The position numbers and the translations under genes are program-made. The notes under the pieces were generated by a model. That model was given only the letters and a program-made list of their open reading frames with translations, ran no database searches and was not told the DNA's origin. A stretch of 64,000 bases of DNA from the NCBI GenBank assembly GCA_035276685.1, contig DATELK010000064.1, positions 1 through 64,000 of the forward strand, written 5' to 3'. Numbering within the stretch: position 1 is the first letter of the stretch; each line of letters begins with the position of its first letter. Origin of the DNA: JACVRN01 sp035276685. Lineage in GTDB: Bacteria; Acidobacteriota; Blastocatellia; Pyrinomonadales; Pyrinomonadaceae. Positions 49,314-55,961 of this stretch are shown here, piece after piece.

Positions 49314-49622
49314 TTAAAACAGCCAACCCATGAAAAACCCTTCATTCCAGCCATCGTCCTTAAATCTTTTCTGAATCACTTCGAGCTCATGTTTATCGAA
49401 CCACGTCCCACCGCATGCTGAACAAATATCAATGAGCACCAGACCCGCCGCCATCCGTTTTACCATTTCCGTTCCGTCCACGGGACACTTACGTTTAGGT
49501 TCAGTCCCGGCATCAACTTTAGACTGGCATTCGGGGCAGAACAGGTGGCCTTCGGCGGTTTGCATCATCTGTTCCCATTTATAGCCAGCGCCACAGCGCG
49601 AACAATAATAATCATCAGACAT
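49314..49622 (-). CDS. Zinc-ribbon protein (zf-TFIIB-like)
   Basis: 102 residues. Three zinc-binding pairs: YCSRCGAGYKWEQ, LFCPECQSK, and RKCPVDGTEM with CSACGGTWFD. The last of these is the zf-TFIIB motif followed by ELEVIQKRFKDDGW. ATG at 49622 is supported by its position before CSRC and by GGGG upstream. The function of this small family is unknown. It lies in the cassette array between attC-like sites F and E. Confidence 0.8.
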   Translation of the reverse strand: MSDDYYCSRCGAGYKWEQMMQTAEGHLFCPECQSKVDAGTEPKRKCPVDGTEMVKRMAAGLVLIDICSACGGTWFDKHELEVIQKRFKDDGWNEGFFMGWLF

Positions 49623-49676
49623 GAGCCTAAATCCCCTATGTGTGTTCACCAACTCGTCTGTTAAAGCTCAACAGCA

Positions 49677-49779
49677 GCCTGACGCCAGGGATAACCGGGC
49701 GCACATTCAAGCTCATTTACGGCCAAGTTAACGATAAAAATCAAGTTTATTCGCGCTCGGGTTGAATGAGTTGTTATGC
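49677..49779 (-). repeat. attC-like site E
   Basis: Plus strand: GCCTGACGCCAGGGATAACC at 49677 and GGTTGAATGAGTTGTTATGC ending at 49779. On the minus strand the ends are GCATAACAACTCATTCAACC and ...GGCGTCAGGC. Both ends and the 103-bp length fit an attC site; the R' core is GTCAGGC instead of GTTAGGC. It is 8 bp downstream of the RelE-like gene stop. Confidence 0.78.
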
Positions 49780-49787
49780 TGCATGCT

Positions 49788-50042
49788 CTAGGAAAGCAGC
49801 TTGTCATAGTCAGCATGTGAGCCTATCCAGAACCATATAACGCCCTCTGGCCTGTCCAATCCTAGTGCTCGATAGTGCGCTCCAACACGGGCTGACCAAA
49901 GACGCCCAATTTTCTTGAAATGTAGTGATGGATGCTTAGGGTCAGATTTGAGGAGCTGAAAGTTTTTATCCGCAAGGGCGCGCACGGTCGGCGAGAGTTG
50001 ACGGTAATGTCGCCAAAACTGCGGGGAAGCAAAATGTTTCAC
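49788..50042 (-). CDS. RelE/ParE-superfamily toxin
   Basis: 84 residues. The sequence FWRHYRQLSPTVRALADKNF, SLHFKKIGRLWSARVGAHYR and IWFWIGSHADYDKLL follows the RelE/HigB-like fold (HFKK, SARVG, WFWIGSH). It probably starts with GTG at 50042 and overlaps the antitoxin stop by 4 bp. mRNA cleavage at the ribosome is the usual mode for the family. Confidence 0.88.
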   Translation of the reverse strand: MKHFASPQFWRHYRQLSPTVRALADKNFQLLKSDPKHPSLHFKKIGRLWSARVGAHYRALGLDRPEGVIWFWIGSHADYDKLLS

Positions 50043-50236
50043 AGCGGGTCACATTGCCCCTGCTCAAAATCCTGCTCCGCCTGTTTAAGCAGCGCGTCAA
50101 GCCGCCCTGACGACACATCTTGTTCAAGCTGTTCGTCCCACACGCGGGCTTGAAACTCTTCAAACCATTTGGCCAGCTCTGCCAATTCTGCGGGCGGCAG
50201 TTGAGCAATAGCAGATTCGATTTCTTTAATGTCCAT
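50039..50236 (-). CDS. Antitoxin partner of the RelE/ParE-like toxin
   Basis: 65 residues. An amphipathic helix (AIAQLPPAELAELAKWFEEF) begins the protein, and a second helix (LDALLKQAEQDFEQGQ) would wrap around the toxin. It has the length and charge pattern of short RHH-like or helical antitoxins; no DNA-binding domain is obvious. It overlaps the toxin gene by 4 bp (GTGA-type coupling). Assigned by context and composition. Confidence 0.75.
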   Translation of the reverse strand: MDIKEIESAIAQLPPAELAELAKWFEEFQARVWDEQLEQDVSSGRLDALLKQAEQDFEQGQCDPL

Positions 50237-50286
50237 GTCAGAAGTTTAACCTACATTTCCAGTGCCGGGCAACAACATGCGAAGCA

Positions 50287-50394
50287 GCCTGACGCCCGAA
50301 TTAACCCACGCCTGGCGAGCAGCATCAACGCAATGGGAGAGGAGAACGATGAAAGCCATGTTATCGAGGCGTTGGATTAAATGAGTTGTTAGGC
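50287..50394 (-). repeat. attC-like site D (best preserved)
   Basis: Plus strand: GCCTGACGCCCGAATTAACC at 50287 and AAATGAGTTGTTAGGC ending at 50394. Minus strand: GCCTAACAACTCATT...GTTAATTCGGGCGTCAGGC. This is the most canonical site in the array, 108 bp long. The stop codon of the BrnA-like antitoxin gene (TAA) lies inside the R'' core. Confidence 0.82.
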
Positions 50395-50622
50395 ATCGCC
50401 TTTAGGAGCAGAGGCTGGCTGGTTCTCTTTGGTTATTCTTATCAGAAAACGTAACGCCTCATTGACCGCCTCTGCGTCTGGAAACACTTCCGCCACGTCA
50501 GGCTCCAGGCGGATTACTCCGCCGAAGCTGTTTCGACCTCGCCCAAGCTTTCGCACTCGTAAGCTTCGCAAATCGTATTCAGGGCGAAGCTCATCATCAG
50601 TGTCTGTTTCAACCTTCTTCAT
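50389..50622 (-). CDS. BrnA-like antitoxin, partner of BrnT
   Basis: 77 residues. DDELRPEYDLRSLRVRKLGR followed by VIRLEPDVAEVFPDAEAVNE and ALRFLIRITKEN is a typical ribbon-helix-helix-containing BrnA-like antitoxin pattern. Its start overlaps the 3' end of the BrnT reading frame by 14 bp. The stop codon lies inside attC-like site D, so the gene was shaped as a cassette. Confidence 0.85.
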   Translation of the reverse strand: MKKVETDTDDELRPEYDLRSLRVRKLGRGRNSFGGVIRLEPDVAEVFPDAEAVNEALRFLIRITKENQPASAPKGDA

Positions 50623-50882
50623 ATGTTCCTCGTTCGCTCCTGGTTACTTCCCTGGCGCTAACCAACCGAACTATATCGTCTCGTTCCGTGTACGAGACAA
50701 TTATCAACCGTCCTTGCTGAGACTCTCCAAATAATAATATAACGATGCTCTTCAATGGAATGATCAGGGTCATAGAAATCGACGTAAAGCGGATCAGCGA
50801 AGACCGTTTTCGCCTCTTCAAAAGAGACGCCGTGCTTCGCAAGATTAGCTGCGGCCTTTTCATCATCCCACTCAAATTCCAT
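50609..50882 (-). pseudogene. brnT: BrnT-family toxin gene with a frameshift
   Basis: The first part from 50882 reads EFEWDDEKAAANLAKHGVSF and DPDHSIEEHRYIII, a BrnT N-terminus. The continuation lies in another frame: FGESQQGRLIIVSYTERDDI and SAREVTRSERGTYEEG, the usual BrnT C-terminus (SARxATRxERxxYEEG). The break is at about 50740 in a run TATTATTATTT, so a loss or gain of a base by slippage (or an assembly error there) explains it. The full length would be about 90 residues, normal for BrnT. Confidence 0.82.
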
Positions 50883-50935
50883 AAATGACAGTATAACATC
50901 GGCTCTTTAGATTGTGAGGATTCGATAGCGAGAGC

Positions 50936-51001
50936 GCATAACTACAATTAGACCGTTAATAGTAGACAGTAGTCAGGCTATGGTTGAATGAGTCGTTGGG
51001 C
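50936..51001 (-). repeat. attC-like site C
   Basis: Plus strand: GCATAACTACAATTAGACCG at 50936 and GGTTGAATGAGTCGTTGGGC ending at 51001. Minus strand: GCCCAACGACTCATTCAACC...TTAGTTATGC, ending in GTTATGC. 66 bp long. It matches sites I and L in its distal half. It follows the DUF1697 gene stop by 12 bp. Confidence 0.78.
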
Positions 51002-51013
51002 GCGGCGGTTCGC

Positions 51014-51589
51014 CTAGGCCTCGGATATTTTCTTCATCAGCTCATAAATCTTCTTCGTCGTATTAAGGTTTCTGACTGTCATGTCCTGAAATATCTTCCG
51101 GCCCGGCAGCTTATGCATGCGCGTGCGGCTTAGCTCGCTTATACGCGCAGACCATAAGAGAGTGCCCGGATGGTAGACTACCTGCTCTATGTCGCGACGG
51201 GGTTCCAGCCCTTCCAGAATGCTCTCGGAGTCAATAGAGTGTCTGAGGAAGATAACGTCATATTTCCAGCGCTCGTCGCCATTCCAGTTTTCAGGCAGGC
51301 GCTCTACCAGATTCGCTATTTCAGAAAAACTCCTTACGACCACTTTGCACTCAAGCTCGTATTCTACAGAGAGCATGCGCTCTATCTCTCTTTCCAGCTT
51401 TCGGGCATCGCCTTCTTCGGCTTTGAAGATGATATTTCCACTATTAATGTAGGTGGTCACATTCTCAAAGCCCATTCGCTCGAAACTCTCTTTGAGCGCG
51501 CTCATGCGAATCATGTTTTTGCCGCCGACGTTGATGCCGCGCAGGAGCGCTACAAATATAGCGGCGGCTTGTTTTAATCCTCTTCGCAT
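51014..51589 (-). CDS. DUF1697 protein
   Basis: 191 residues. The family's conserved opening FVALLRGINVGGKNMIRMSA is at residues 12-31, followed by GFENVTTYINSGNIIFKAEE and LSRTRMHKLPGRKIFQDMTV with RNLNTTKKI. The function of DUF1697 is unknown. Start ATG 51589 is 8 bp after the stop codon of the serine hydrolase, so the two genes form one operon and apparently one two-gene cassette: no attC-like site lies between them. Confidence 0.9.
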   Translation of the reverse strand: MRRGLKQAAAIFVALLRGINVGGKNMIRMSALKESFERMGFENVTTYINSGNIIFKAEEGDARKLEREIERMLSVEYELECKVVVRSFSEIANLVERLPENWNGDERWKYDVIFLRHSIDSESILEGLEPRRDIEQVVYHPGTLLWSARISELSRTRMHKLPGRKIFQDMTVRNLNTTKKIYELMKKISEA

Positions 51590-51596
51590 AGTTCGG

Positions 51597-52796
51597 CTAA
51601 TCTGCGACGGCTGCTCCGGCCATCGCCATGAAGATGTTGCTCTCGTTGCCGGAGCCGAATTGATGCTCTAAGAATATTCTAACCAGTCTTTCTTTCGGGT
51701 CAATCCAGATGATGGAGCCGAACGCGCCGTTATGCCCGAAGCTTCCGGCCGTGGTCAGGGGAAAATCATTCATAGGGTCGCCGCTCAAGCCCCAACCCAG
51801 CCCTTGATAGGCTGGCTTCTGCGTGACAGCGGATTTTATATTGAGAGTGTTATTTTCCGTCATGGCCTGAACGGACATTCTTGAAAGAATACGCTTTCCC
51901 CTGAAGCTTCCGCCGTCGAGCATCATCCGGCAGAGCGCGTACAGGTCTGAAGCGGTCGAGTACATACCGAACTCCGGCGCGGGATATTTAGCCTTCATGG
52001 CGTAGCTTTCTATCTCTTCCCACTTTCTAAGCTTTCCATTCTGAAGCCTGTAGATGGTGGCGACTCTATTCCGTTTTTCATACGGGATAAAGAAGAAGCT
52101 GTCCTTCATGCCTAGGGGTTCGAAGATTCGCTCCTTGATAAACTGCTCGTATGCTTTACCGGAGGCCACTTCTATGATGCGCCCTAAGACGGCAAAGCCG
52201 CCGCTGTAGTACCTGAACCGGGTGCCGGGCTCAAACTCCGGCTCCTGCTTTGACAGGATAGACGCGACATCGCTCAGAGTCCGGTCTCTGGTGATTGTGA
52301 TGTTCTCTATCTCAGGCGGGCGGTTGAACGGCATCCCGGCTGTGTGCGTCAGCAGGTGACGGATTGTGATTGGACTGGACGCTCCCTGCGCTCCGCGAGC
52401 AGTTCTGAAATCCGGCAGGTATTTTTCCACGGGGTCATCCAGCGCGAGCTTTCCGTCCTCCATCAGAATCATAATGCCGATTGCCGTGATGGGCTTCGTG
52501 ACCGACCTGATGTCAAAGATAGTGTCTCTGCGCATAGGCTCTCTATTTTCCAAATCCTGATAGCCTATAGCTTCAAAGCTGACAACCTCACCGCGCCGCG
52601 CGACCAAAGTCACAGCCCCTGCCATCAGTCCCTGTTCGACGAAGGCCCTCAGACGCAAGGGGATTCCGGCCAAACGCTCCCGCGCCATCCCTGACCTGGA
52701 CACTCTCTGGCCCTGGTAGGATGTCGCAGACAAAAATATGATTAGTAAGACAAGCGTCCACCTACAAAGATTAATCAGGAAGATGGTTCTTCGCAT
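51597..52796 (-). CDS. Exported serine hydrolase (beta-lactamase-related), cassette-borne
   Basis: 399 residues. A signal or membrane-anchoring segment (residues 2-22: LINLCRWTLVLLIIFLSATS). Beta-lactamase-like motifs: SVTK in DIRSVTKPITAIGIM, YSGG in FRYYSGGFAVLGRI (YxN-like) and GHNGAFGSIIWI (the HxG/KTG equivalent). It belongs to the same broad family as the serine hydrolase at 24182 but is not a close copy. It is co-encoded with the DUF1697 gene (8-bp gap). Confidence 0.9.
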   Translation of the reverse strand: MRRTIFLINLCRWTLVLLIIFLSATSYQGQRVSRSGMARERLAGIPLRLRAFVEQGLMAGAVTLVARRGEVVSFEAIGYQDLENREPMRRDTIFDIRSVTKPITAIGIMILMEDGKLALDDPVEKYLPDFRTARGAQGASSPITIRHLLTHTAGMPFNRPPEIENITITRDRTLSDVASILSKQEPEFEPGTRFRYYSGGFAVLGRIIEVASGKAYEQFIKERIFEPLGMKDSFFFIPYEKRNRVATIYRLQNGKLRKWEEIESYAMKAKYPAPEFGMYSTASDLYALCRMMLDGGSFRGKRILSRMSVQAMTENNTLNIKSAVTQKPAYQGLGWGLSGDPMNDFPLTTAGSFGHNGAFGSIIWIDPKERLVRIFLEHQFGSGNESNIFMAMAGAAVAD

Positions 52797-52819
52797 AGTC
52801 TAATTTTCTTTACCCGAAA

Positions 52820-52935
52820 ATATGACGCCCGACGCACCTATCTAAGATGACGCGGCGAACAGCACGCAGGATTATGGGACAATTCAACGATGAAAGAAAT
52901 GTTATCCGGCGCTTTGGTCGAATGAGTTGTTAGGC
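52820..52935 (-). repeat. attC-like site B
   Basis: Plus strand: ATATGACGCCCGACGCACCT at 52820 and GGTCGAATGAGTTGTTAGGC ending at 52935. Minus strand: GCCTAACAACTCATTCGACC...GTCGGGCGTCATAT. 116 bp. It sits between the serine hydrolase start and the gene at 53059; the R' core is GTCATAT. Confidence 0.75.
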
Positions 52936-52987
52936 AACGTTTATTAAGGATGGCAGCAAGGTTGCTCTGAGTCTGCCCTAAAGAGGT

Positions 52988-53030
52988 GTGCGCAGCCTCG
53001 AATCATATCTTGAGGCTGCGCACAATTTTT
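52988..53030. terminator. Strong hairpin with T-tract between attC-like site B and the 53059 gene
   Basis: GTGCGCAGCCTC (52988-52999) pairs perfectly with GAGGCTGCGCAC (53012-53023), loop 12 nt, followed on the plus strand by AATTTTT. On the minus strand, where the adjacent gene ends 29 bp away, the hairpin is followed by CACCTCTTT, a weaker tract. It therefore looks like a terminator for plus-strand transcription and possibly for both directions. Confidence 0.78.
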
Positions 53031-53058
53031 CAGAAGTGGTTACAGCTGCTCTTACGTC

Positions 53059-53604
53059 TCACTTACGGCTCTTCCTGGCTCCGCCTTTAGACCCGGCGGC
53101 TTTGCCTGTCTGTCCGGGTGCCGCGAGTGCGGCAGTCGGCCCCGAGAGGGGGTCAGGAGGCAGCACCTTCAGCAACGCCTCCACTGCCTTGGCCGCATTC
53201 TGCATGGGCGCAAGCACTTCGCGCGGCACATCAGCCCCGGCTCTGCCTGCGACATAGGTATTAATCGCGGCACCAAGCCAAGTCCCGCACAAGTGCAGTG
53301 AAGGGTCGAAGAGCGTCACGCAAGCATGGTCTCCACAGTTGAGGCGCACCATCGCTATGTGCGTGAGGCAATTTCCCAGCGGAGGAATTCCGGCGGTTGA
53401 TTCTACAGCGCCGACAATGTAGCAGCCGGGCGGAATCTCGAACTCCAGACGCCCGCAACGGGTAGGCATGCCTGAGAACGTTCTGCCGCACCACTTAAGG
53501 GGCTTGCCGGTGCAGCACTCAAGTACGTAGACAAAATGCTCTGTGGTTGCGATTCGACACGGGTCGCCCCTCTGGGTAATCGTAACGTCTATAGTAGCTA
53601 ACAT
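53059..53604 (-). CDS. Hypothetical cysteine-rich protein
   Basis: 181 residues. Starts MLATIDVTITQRGDPCRIAT; AAGGAG lies 7-8 nt upstream of the ATG at 53604, so the longer in-frame reading to 53739 is unlikely. It contains several cysteines (VYVLECCTGKPLKWCGRTF, GRLEFEIPPGCYIVGAV, GNCLTH, NCGDHACV, LHLCGTW), suggesting a metal- or disulfide-stabilised fold, and a Lys-rich tail (GKAAGSKGGARKSRK). No family is recognised. It is the only gene of its cassette and has attC-like site B downstream. Confidence 0.75.
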   Translation of the reverse strand: MLATIDVTITQRGDPCRIATTEHFVYVLECCTGKPLKWCGRTFSGMPTRCGRLEFEIPPGCYIVGAVESTAGIPPLGNCLTHIAMVRLNCGDHACVTLFDPSLHLCGTWLGAAINTYVAGRAGADVPREVLAPMQNAAKAVEALLKVLPPDPLSGPTAALAAPGQTGKAAGSKGGARKSRK

Positions 53605-53892
53605 AGTGTTTTCTCCTTCGCGTTCTGCTCTGTTGCCAAACGCGAGTAAAGGCGGAAAGTCTTTGTGATGGGCGAAAGCTGCTTCGTTAAGCGTGAGCGT
53701 GATGCTTGCGAGTAATTTGAGGCGATCACGTACAGACACGTCGAGGCTAGCAACGCTTCACCCTGCTCAGCCCCTCGCAGTGATTCTAAAAAGTCGCAAT
53801 TAATATGCCATCTACCCGGCCGCAGGATAGAGACTGATATGCTGAGCAAAATTAAGACTGCTGCCCCGACACGATACCAATCATCTTATGTA

Positions 53893-53921
53893 GTAGACAC
53901 TTCCTTCCGTTAAGTGTCTAC
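53893..53921. promoter_or_regulatory. Perfect 10-bp inverted repeat
   Basis: GTAGACACTT pairs with AAGTGTCTAC around a 9-nt loop, and GTAGAC is repeated again a few bases later. There is no T-tract. It could be an operator for a cassette promoter or part of the attC-like secondary structure. Confidence 0.4.
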
Positions 53922-53940
53922 ATAAGTAGACAGCGGGAGA

Positions 53941-53996
53941 ACCGGTCGTTAATTGTTCCTTCAGAATTGCTCACAGTGGCGAATGAGTTGTTAGGC
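53941..53996 (-). repeat. attC-like site A
   Basis: Minus strand starts GCCTAACAACTCATTCGCCA (53996 downward), the standard R'' and L'' boxes. The distal R' end is not clear, so the left boundary given is approximate. It follows the ParE-like gene stop by 26 bp. Confidence 0.58.
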
Positions 53997-54021
53997 GGTT
54001 TGTTACCGGTAATCTCACACA

Positions 54022-54330
54022 TTAAAGAGAGTCTAAGAATCTTTCAAAAATACGCTCTATATCCCGCGAGCCATGCAAGATTCGCAGGATTTCAATTCCT
54101 CCCTCGACCCGCTGATAGAAGATGATATAGTTCTTAACCGCAAAACTTCGTAGATTAACCAGCAACTTGTCTTGCTCACGTCCCATATACGGGTGGTCGC
54201 GCAAAAGCGCGAACTTGCGGGTTATTTCCTTGATAAGATTACCTGCCGCTTCAGGATTATATTCTGCTACGTATGCCCAAATCTCTTTCAAATCTTCTTC
54301 GGCGGCGGCAGCAACTTTGATTATGGGCAT
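54022..54330 (-). CDS. parE: ParE-like toxin
   Basis: 102 residues. IKVAAAAEEDLKEIWAYVAE, KFALLRDHPYMGREQDKL, RSFAVKNYIIFYQRVEGGIE and ILHGSRDIERIFERF are the RelE/ParE-superfamily ParE-type features. ParE toxins inhibit DNA gyrase. It overlaps the upstream antitoxin gene by 1 bp, which fits the standard parD-parE operon. Confidence 0.9.
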   Translation of the reverse strand: MPIIKVAAAAEEDLKEIWAYVAEYNPEAAGNLIKEITRKFALLRDHPYMGREQDKLLVNLRSFAVKNYIIFYQRVEGGIEILRILHGSRDIERIFERFLDSL

Positions 54331-54608
54331 TACTGTTTACCAGAGGTGTTTCGTCCTTCTTGCCCTTGCTTAATGATCTGGTCAGAGAAAGCTTCAAGTT
54401 CGGCATCTGTCGCGTGAGTAGTAAATCGCCCCTGTTGAATATCTTCAATGCCCCGCATGATCTCCTGGCGTAAGGCTTCCATTCCTTCTTCTTTAGCCTT
54501 TAGCAGGCGCAAGCTTTCCATGACGACTTCATCCGCCGATTTATATGCCCCGCTCCTGACCTTTGCGTTTATCAGCTCTTCCAGCTCATCTGGTAAGGTT
54601 ATGGTCAT
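54330..54608 (-). CDS. parD: ParD-like antitoxin
   Basis: 92 residues. N-terminal ribbon-helix-helix (MTITLPDELEELINAKVRSG and YKSADEVVMESLRLL) followed by an acidic tail (EAFSDQIIKQG) that would neutralise the toxin. It overlaps parE by 1 bp. The pair occupies one cassette with attC-like site A at its end. Confidence 0.9.
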   Translation of the reverse strand: MTITLPDELEELINAKVRSGAYKSADEVVMESLRLLKAKEEGMEALRQEIMRGIEDIQQGRFTTHATDAELEAFSDQIIKQGQEGRNTSGKQ

Positions 54609-54680
54609 TAGTTCTCCTCATCTCTTCCCAATCTCGTAACATTAATGATGCCTGTTTCAGTCCTGAGATTCAAGGAAGTC

Positions 54681-54718
54681 GCATAACTACATTTAGACTG
54701 TCAATAGCTGGTTGTCTC
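54681..54718 (-). repeat. Truncated attC-like remnant L at the edge of the array
   Basis: GCATAACTACATTTAGACTG (54681) matches the distal halves of sites C and I (GCATAACTACAATTAGACCG), but the R'' half (GTTGTTAGGC-like) is reduced to GGTTGTCTC. It abuts the stop codon of the DNA glycosylase gene, so the array may have begun there and lost half of its first site. Confidence 0.4.
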
Positions 54719-55145
54719 AGACTATCTCCCAATACTCTATGTCGCCTTCTATGATGTTGAAGAGGGGGTGCGGGTCGGGTTCTTCCAGTTGTTCAAGCTC
54801 TGCGTACCTGCGCGCGTCCCTCAGGCGCAGCTTACGCTTCAGATGATTCCATTCGTAGAGTAGCTGGCCGCGCGTAGAGTCTATCTGCGCGTCGAATTGT
54901 GCGGGGTTAATCTTTTCTTCGCTGAAGCTGTAGCCGCGCCTCTGCGCCTCGCGGTGTATCTCGCGCAGGTAAGCGGCGATTGCGCCCAGAGGGTGCTCGC
55001 TCGCGCTGAACCTCTTCAGCTGCGGGTGATTCCTGTAGCCTCTGGTTCTGTCTTCCAGCACCTTCTGCGCGAGCAAAGCTTCGCGCCAGGCGGCCACAAG
55101 CCCCTTCACGTCCAGGTATCGCGGGTGAATCGTCCACAGTCTCAC
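54717..55145 (-). CDS. Pyrimidine-dimer DNA glycosylase family protein (Pyr_excise)
   Basis: 142 residues. MRLWTIHPRYLDVKGLVAAW, TRGYRNHPQLKRFSASEHPL and REIHREAQRRGYSFSEEKIN match the Pyr_excise family, whose founding member, T4 endonuclease V, excises UV-induced pyrimidine dimers. GTG start at 55145. It is the first gene at the upstream edge of the cassette array and could be either a genuine chromosomal gene or the first cassette. Confidence 0.85.
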   Translation of the reverse strand: MRLWTIHPRYLDVKGLVAAWREALLAQKVLEDRTRGYRNHPQLKRFSASEHPLGAIAAYLREIHREAQRRGYSFSEEKINPAQFDAQIDSTRGQLLYEWNHLKRKLRLRDARRYAELEQLEEPDPHPLFNIIEGDIEYWEIV

Positions 55146-55170
55146 ACCATCAATTTATCACTTGAAGAAG

Positions 55171-55252
55171 AAATTAACAGGGATGGACAGGATAGAAGAG
55201 AGAGCTATTCTCTTTTCTTTATCCTGTCTATCCTGTCCATCCCTGTTAATTT
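55171..55252. repeat. Inverted repeat, family A, copy 8
   Basis: AAATTAACAGGGATGGACAG with GATAGAAGAG is mirrored by ATCCTGTCTATCCTGTCCAT and CCCTGTTAATTT. The stop codon of the ECF sigma gene (TAA, 55246-55248 on the minus strand) is inside its right end. Confidence 0.9.
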
Positions 55253-55854
55253 CTTTTTCTAAGCAGTCGGCGCAGCTTCATGCGCGCCTTGTGAAGCTGT
55301 GATTTAGAGGTGCCTATGGAGCAGCCCAGAATCTCTGCTATCTCGTGATGCTCGTGTCCCTCGACTTCGTGAAGGATGAAGACCACTCTATAACCGGGCG
55401 GCAGTTGTTCGATTGCCGAAGCGAGCGTGATGCGGTCTAGCAGGGCCATGCGGTCTGGATGCGCCGTGCCGTGGACTATCTCTGTGGGCGTCTCGCCGTC
55501 ATCAGTGACGCGCTCTCTGCGGACGCTCCCTTTGCGAAAGTGCATGAGGACGTGATTGACCGTCAGGCGGTGCAGCCAAGTGGCGAAGGCGGCCTCGCCG
55601 CGAAAGGTGCCTAGCTTCGCAAAGAGCGTGATGAAAATCTCCTGCGCGAGGTCTTCCGCCTCGGCGTGAGACTGCATCATGCGAAAGCAGAGGCTGAAGA
55701 CGCGCCTGTTGTATTTCAGATAAAGCTGCTCGAAGGCGTGCATGTCGCCTGCTGCGGCCATCTGCGCCAGCTCAAAGTCCAGAGACGCTCTGGTCTCTTC
55801 CCTTTCGCTCGCAGGCTCCGCCGCGTATGCCGGAAAGCTTTCTGCGTGTTCCAT
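55246..55854 (-). CDS. ECF-type RNA polymerase sigma factor
   Basis: 202 residues. Region 2 (FEQLYLKYNRRVFSLCFRMM with EAEDLAQEIFITLF) and region 4 (LPPGYRVVFILHEVEGHEHH and IAEILGCSIGTSKSQLHKAR) identify a sigma-70 ECF factor. An unusually long acidic N-terminus precedes region 2. A TTG start at 55899 is an alternative. The stop codon and the last residues (RKRN) are read from a family A repeat. It lies downstream of a Spy-like gene, and no anti-sigma factor is adjacent. Confidence 0.9.
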   Translation of the reverse strand: MEHAESFPAYAAEPASEREETRASLDFELAQMAAAGDMHAFEQLYLKYNRRVFSLCFRMMQSHAEAEDLAQEIFITLFAKLGTFRGEAAFATWLHRLTVNHVLMHFRKGSVRRERVTDDGETPTEIVHGTAHPDRMALLDRITLASAIEQLPPGYRVVFILHEVEGHEHHEIAEILGCSIGTSKSQLHKARMKLRRLLRKRN

Positions 55855-55961
55855 AAACTGTGAGAGAAGCGGGACGCTCGCTTTGAGATGAGACCTCAAA
55901 AAGCGCCCCGCTTCATAAAAGGCAGTACTGTCTAAAAGCCGTTCGCTTGAGTGGCAGGAGC

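Larger units (their letters stand above)
53605..54021. other. 417-bp intergenic region with a hairpin and attC-like site A
   Basis: Between the cysteine-rich gene and the ParE-like gene. It contains a 10-bp inverted repeat, GTAGACACTT (53893-53902) and AAGTGTCTAC (53912-53921), and the attC-like core at 53990-53996. The in-frame extension of the 53604 gene up to 53739 is not supported by a ribosome site. Nothing else is recognisable. Confidence 0.6.
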
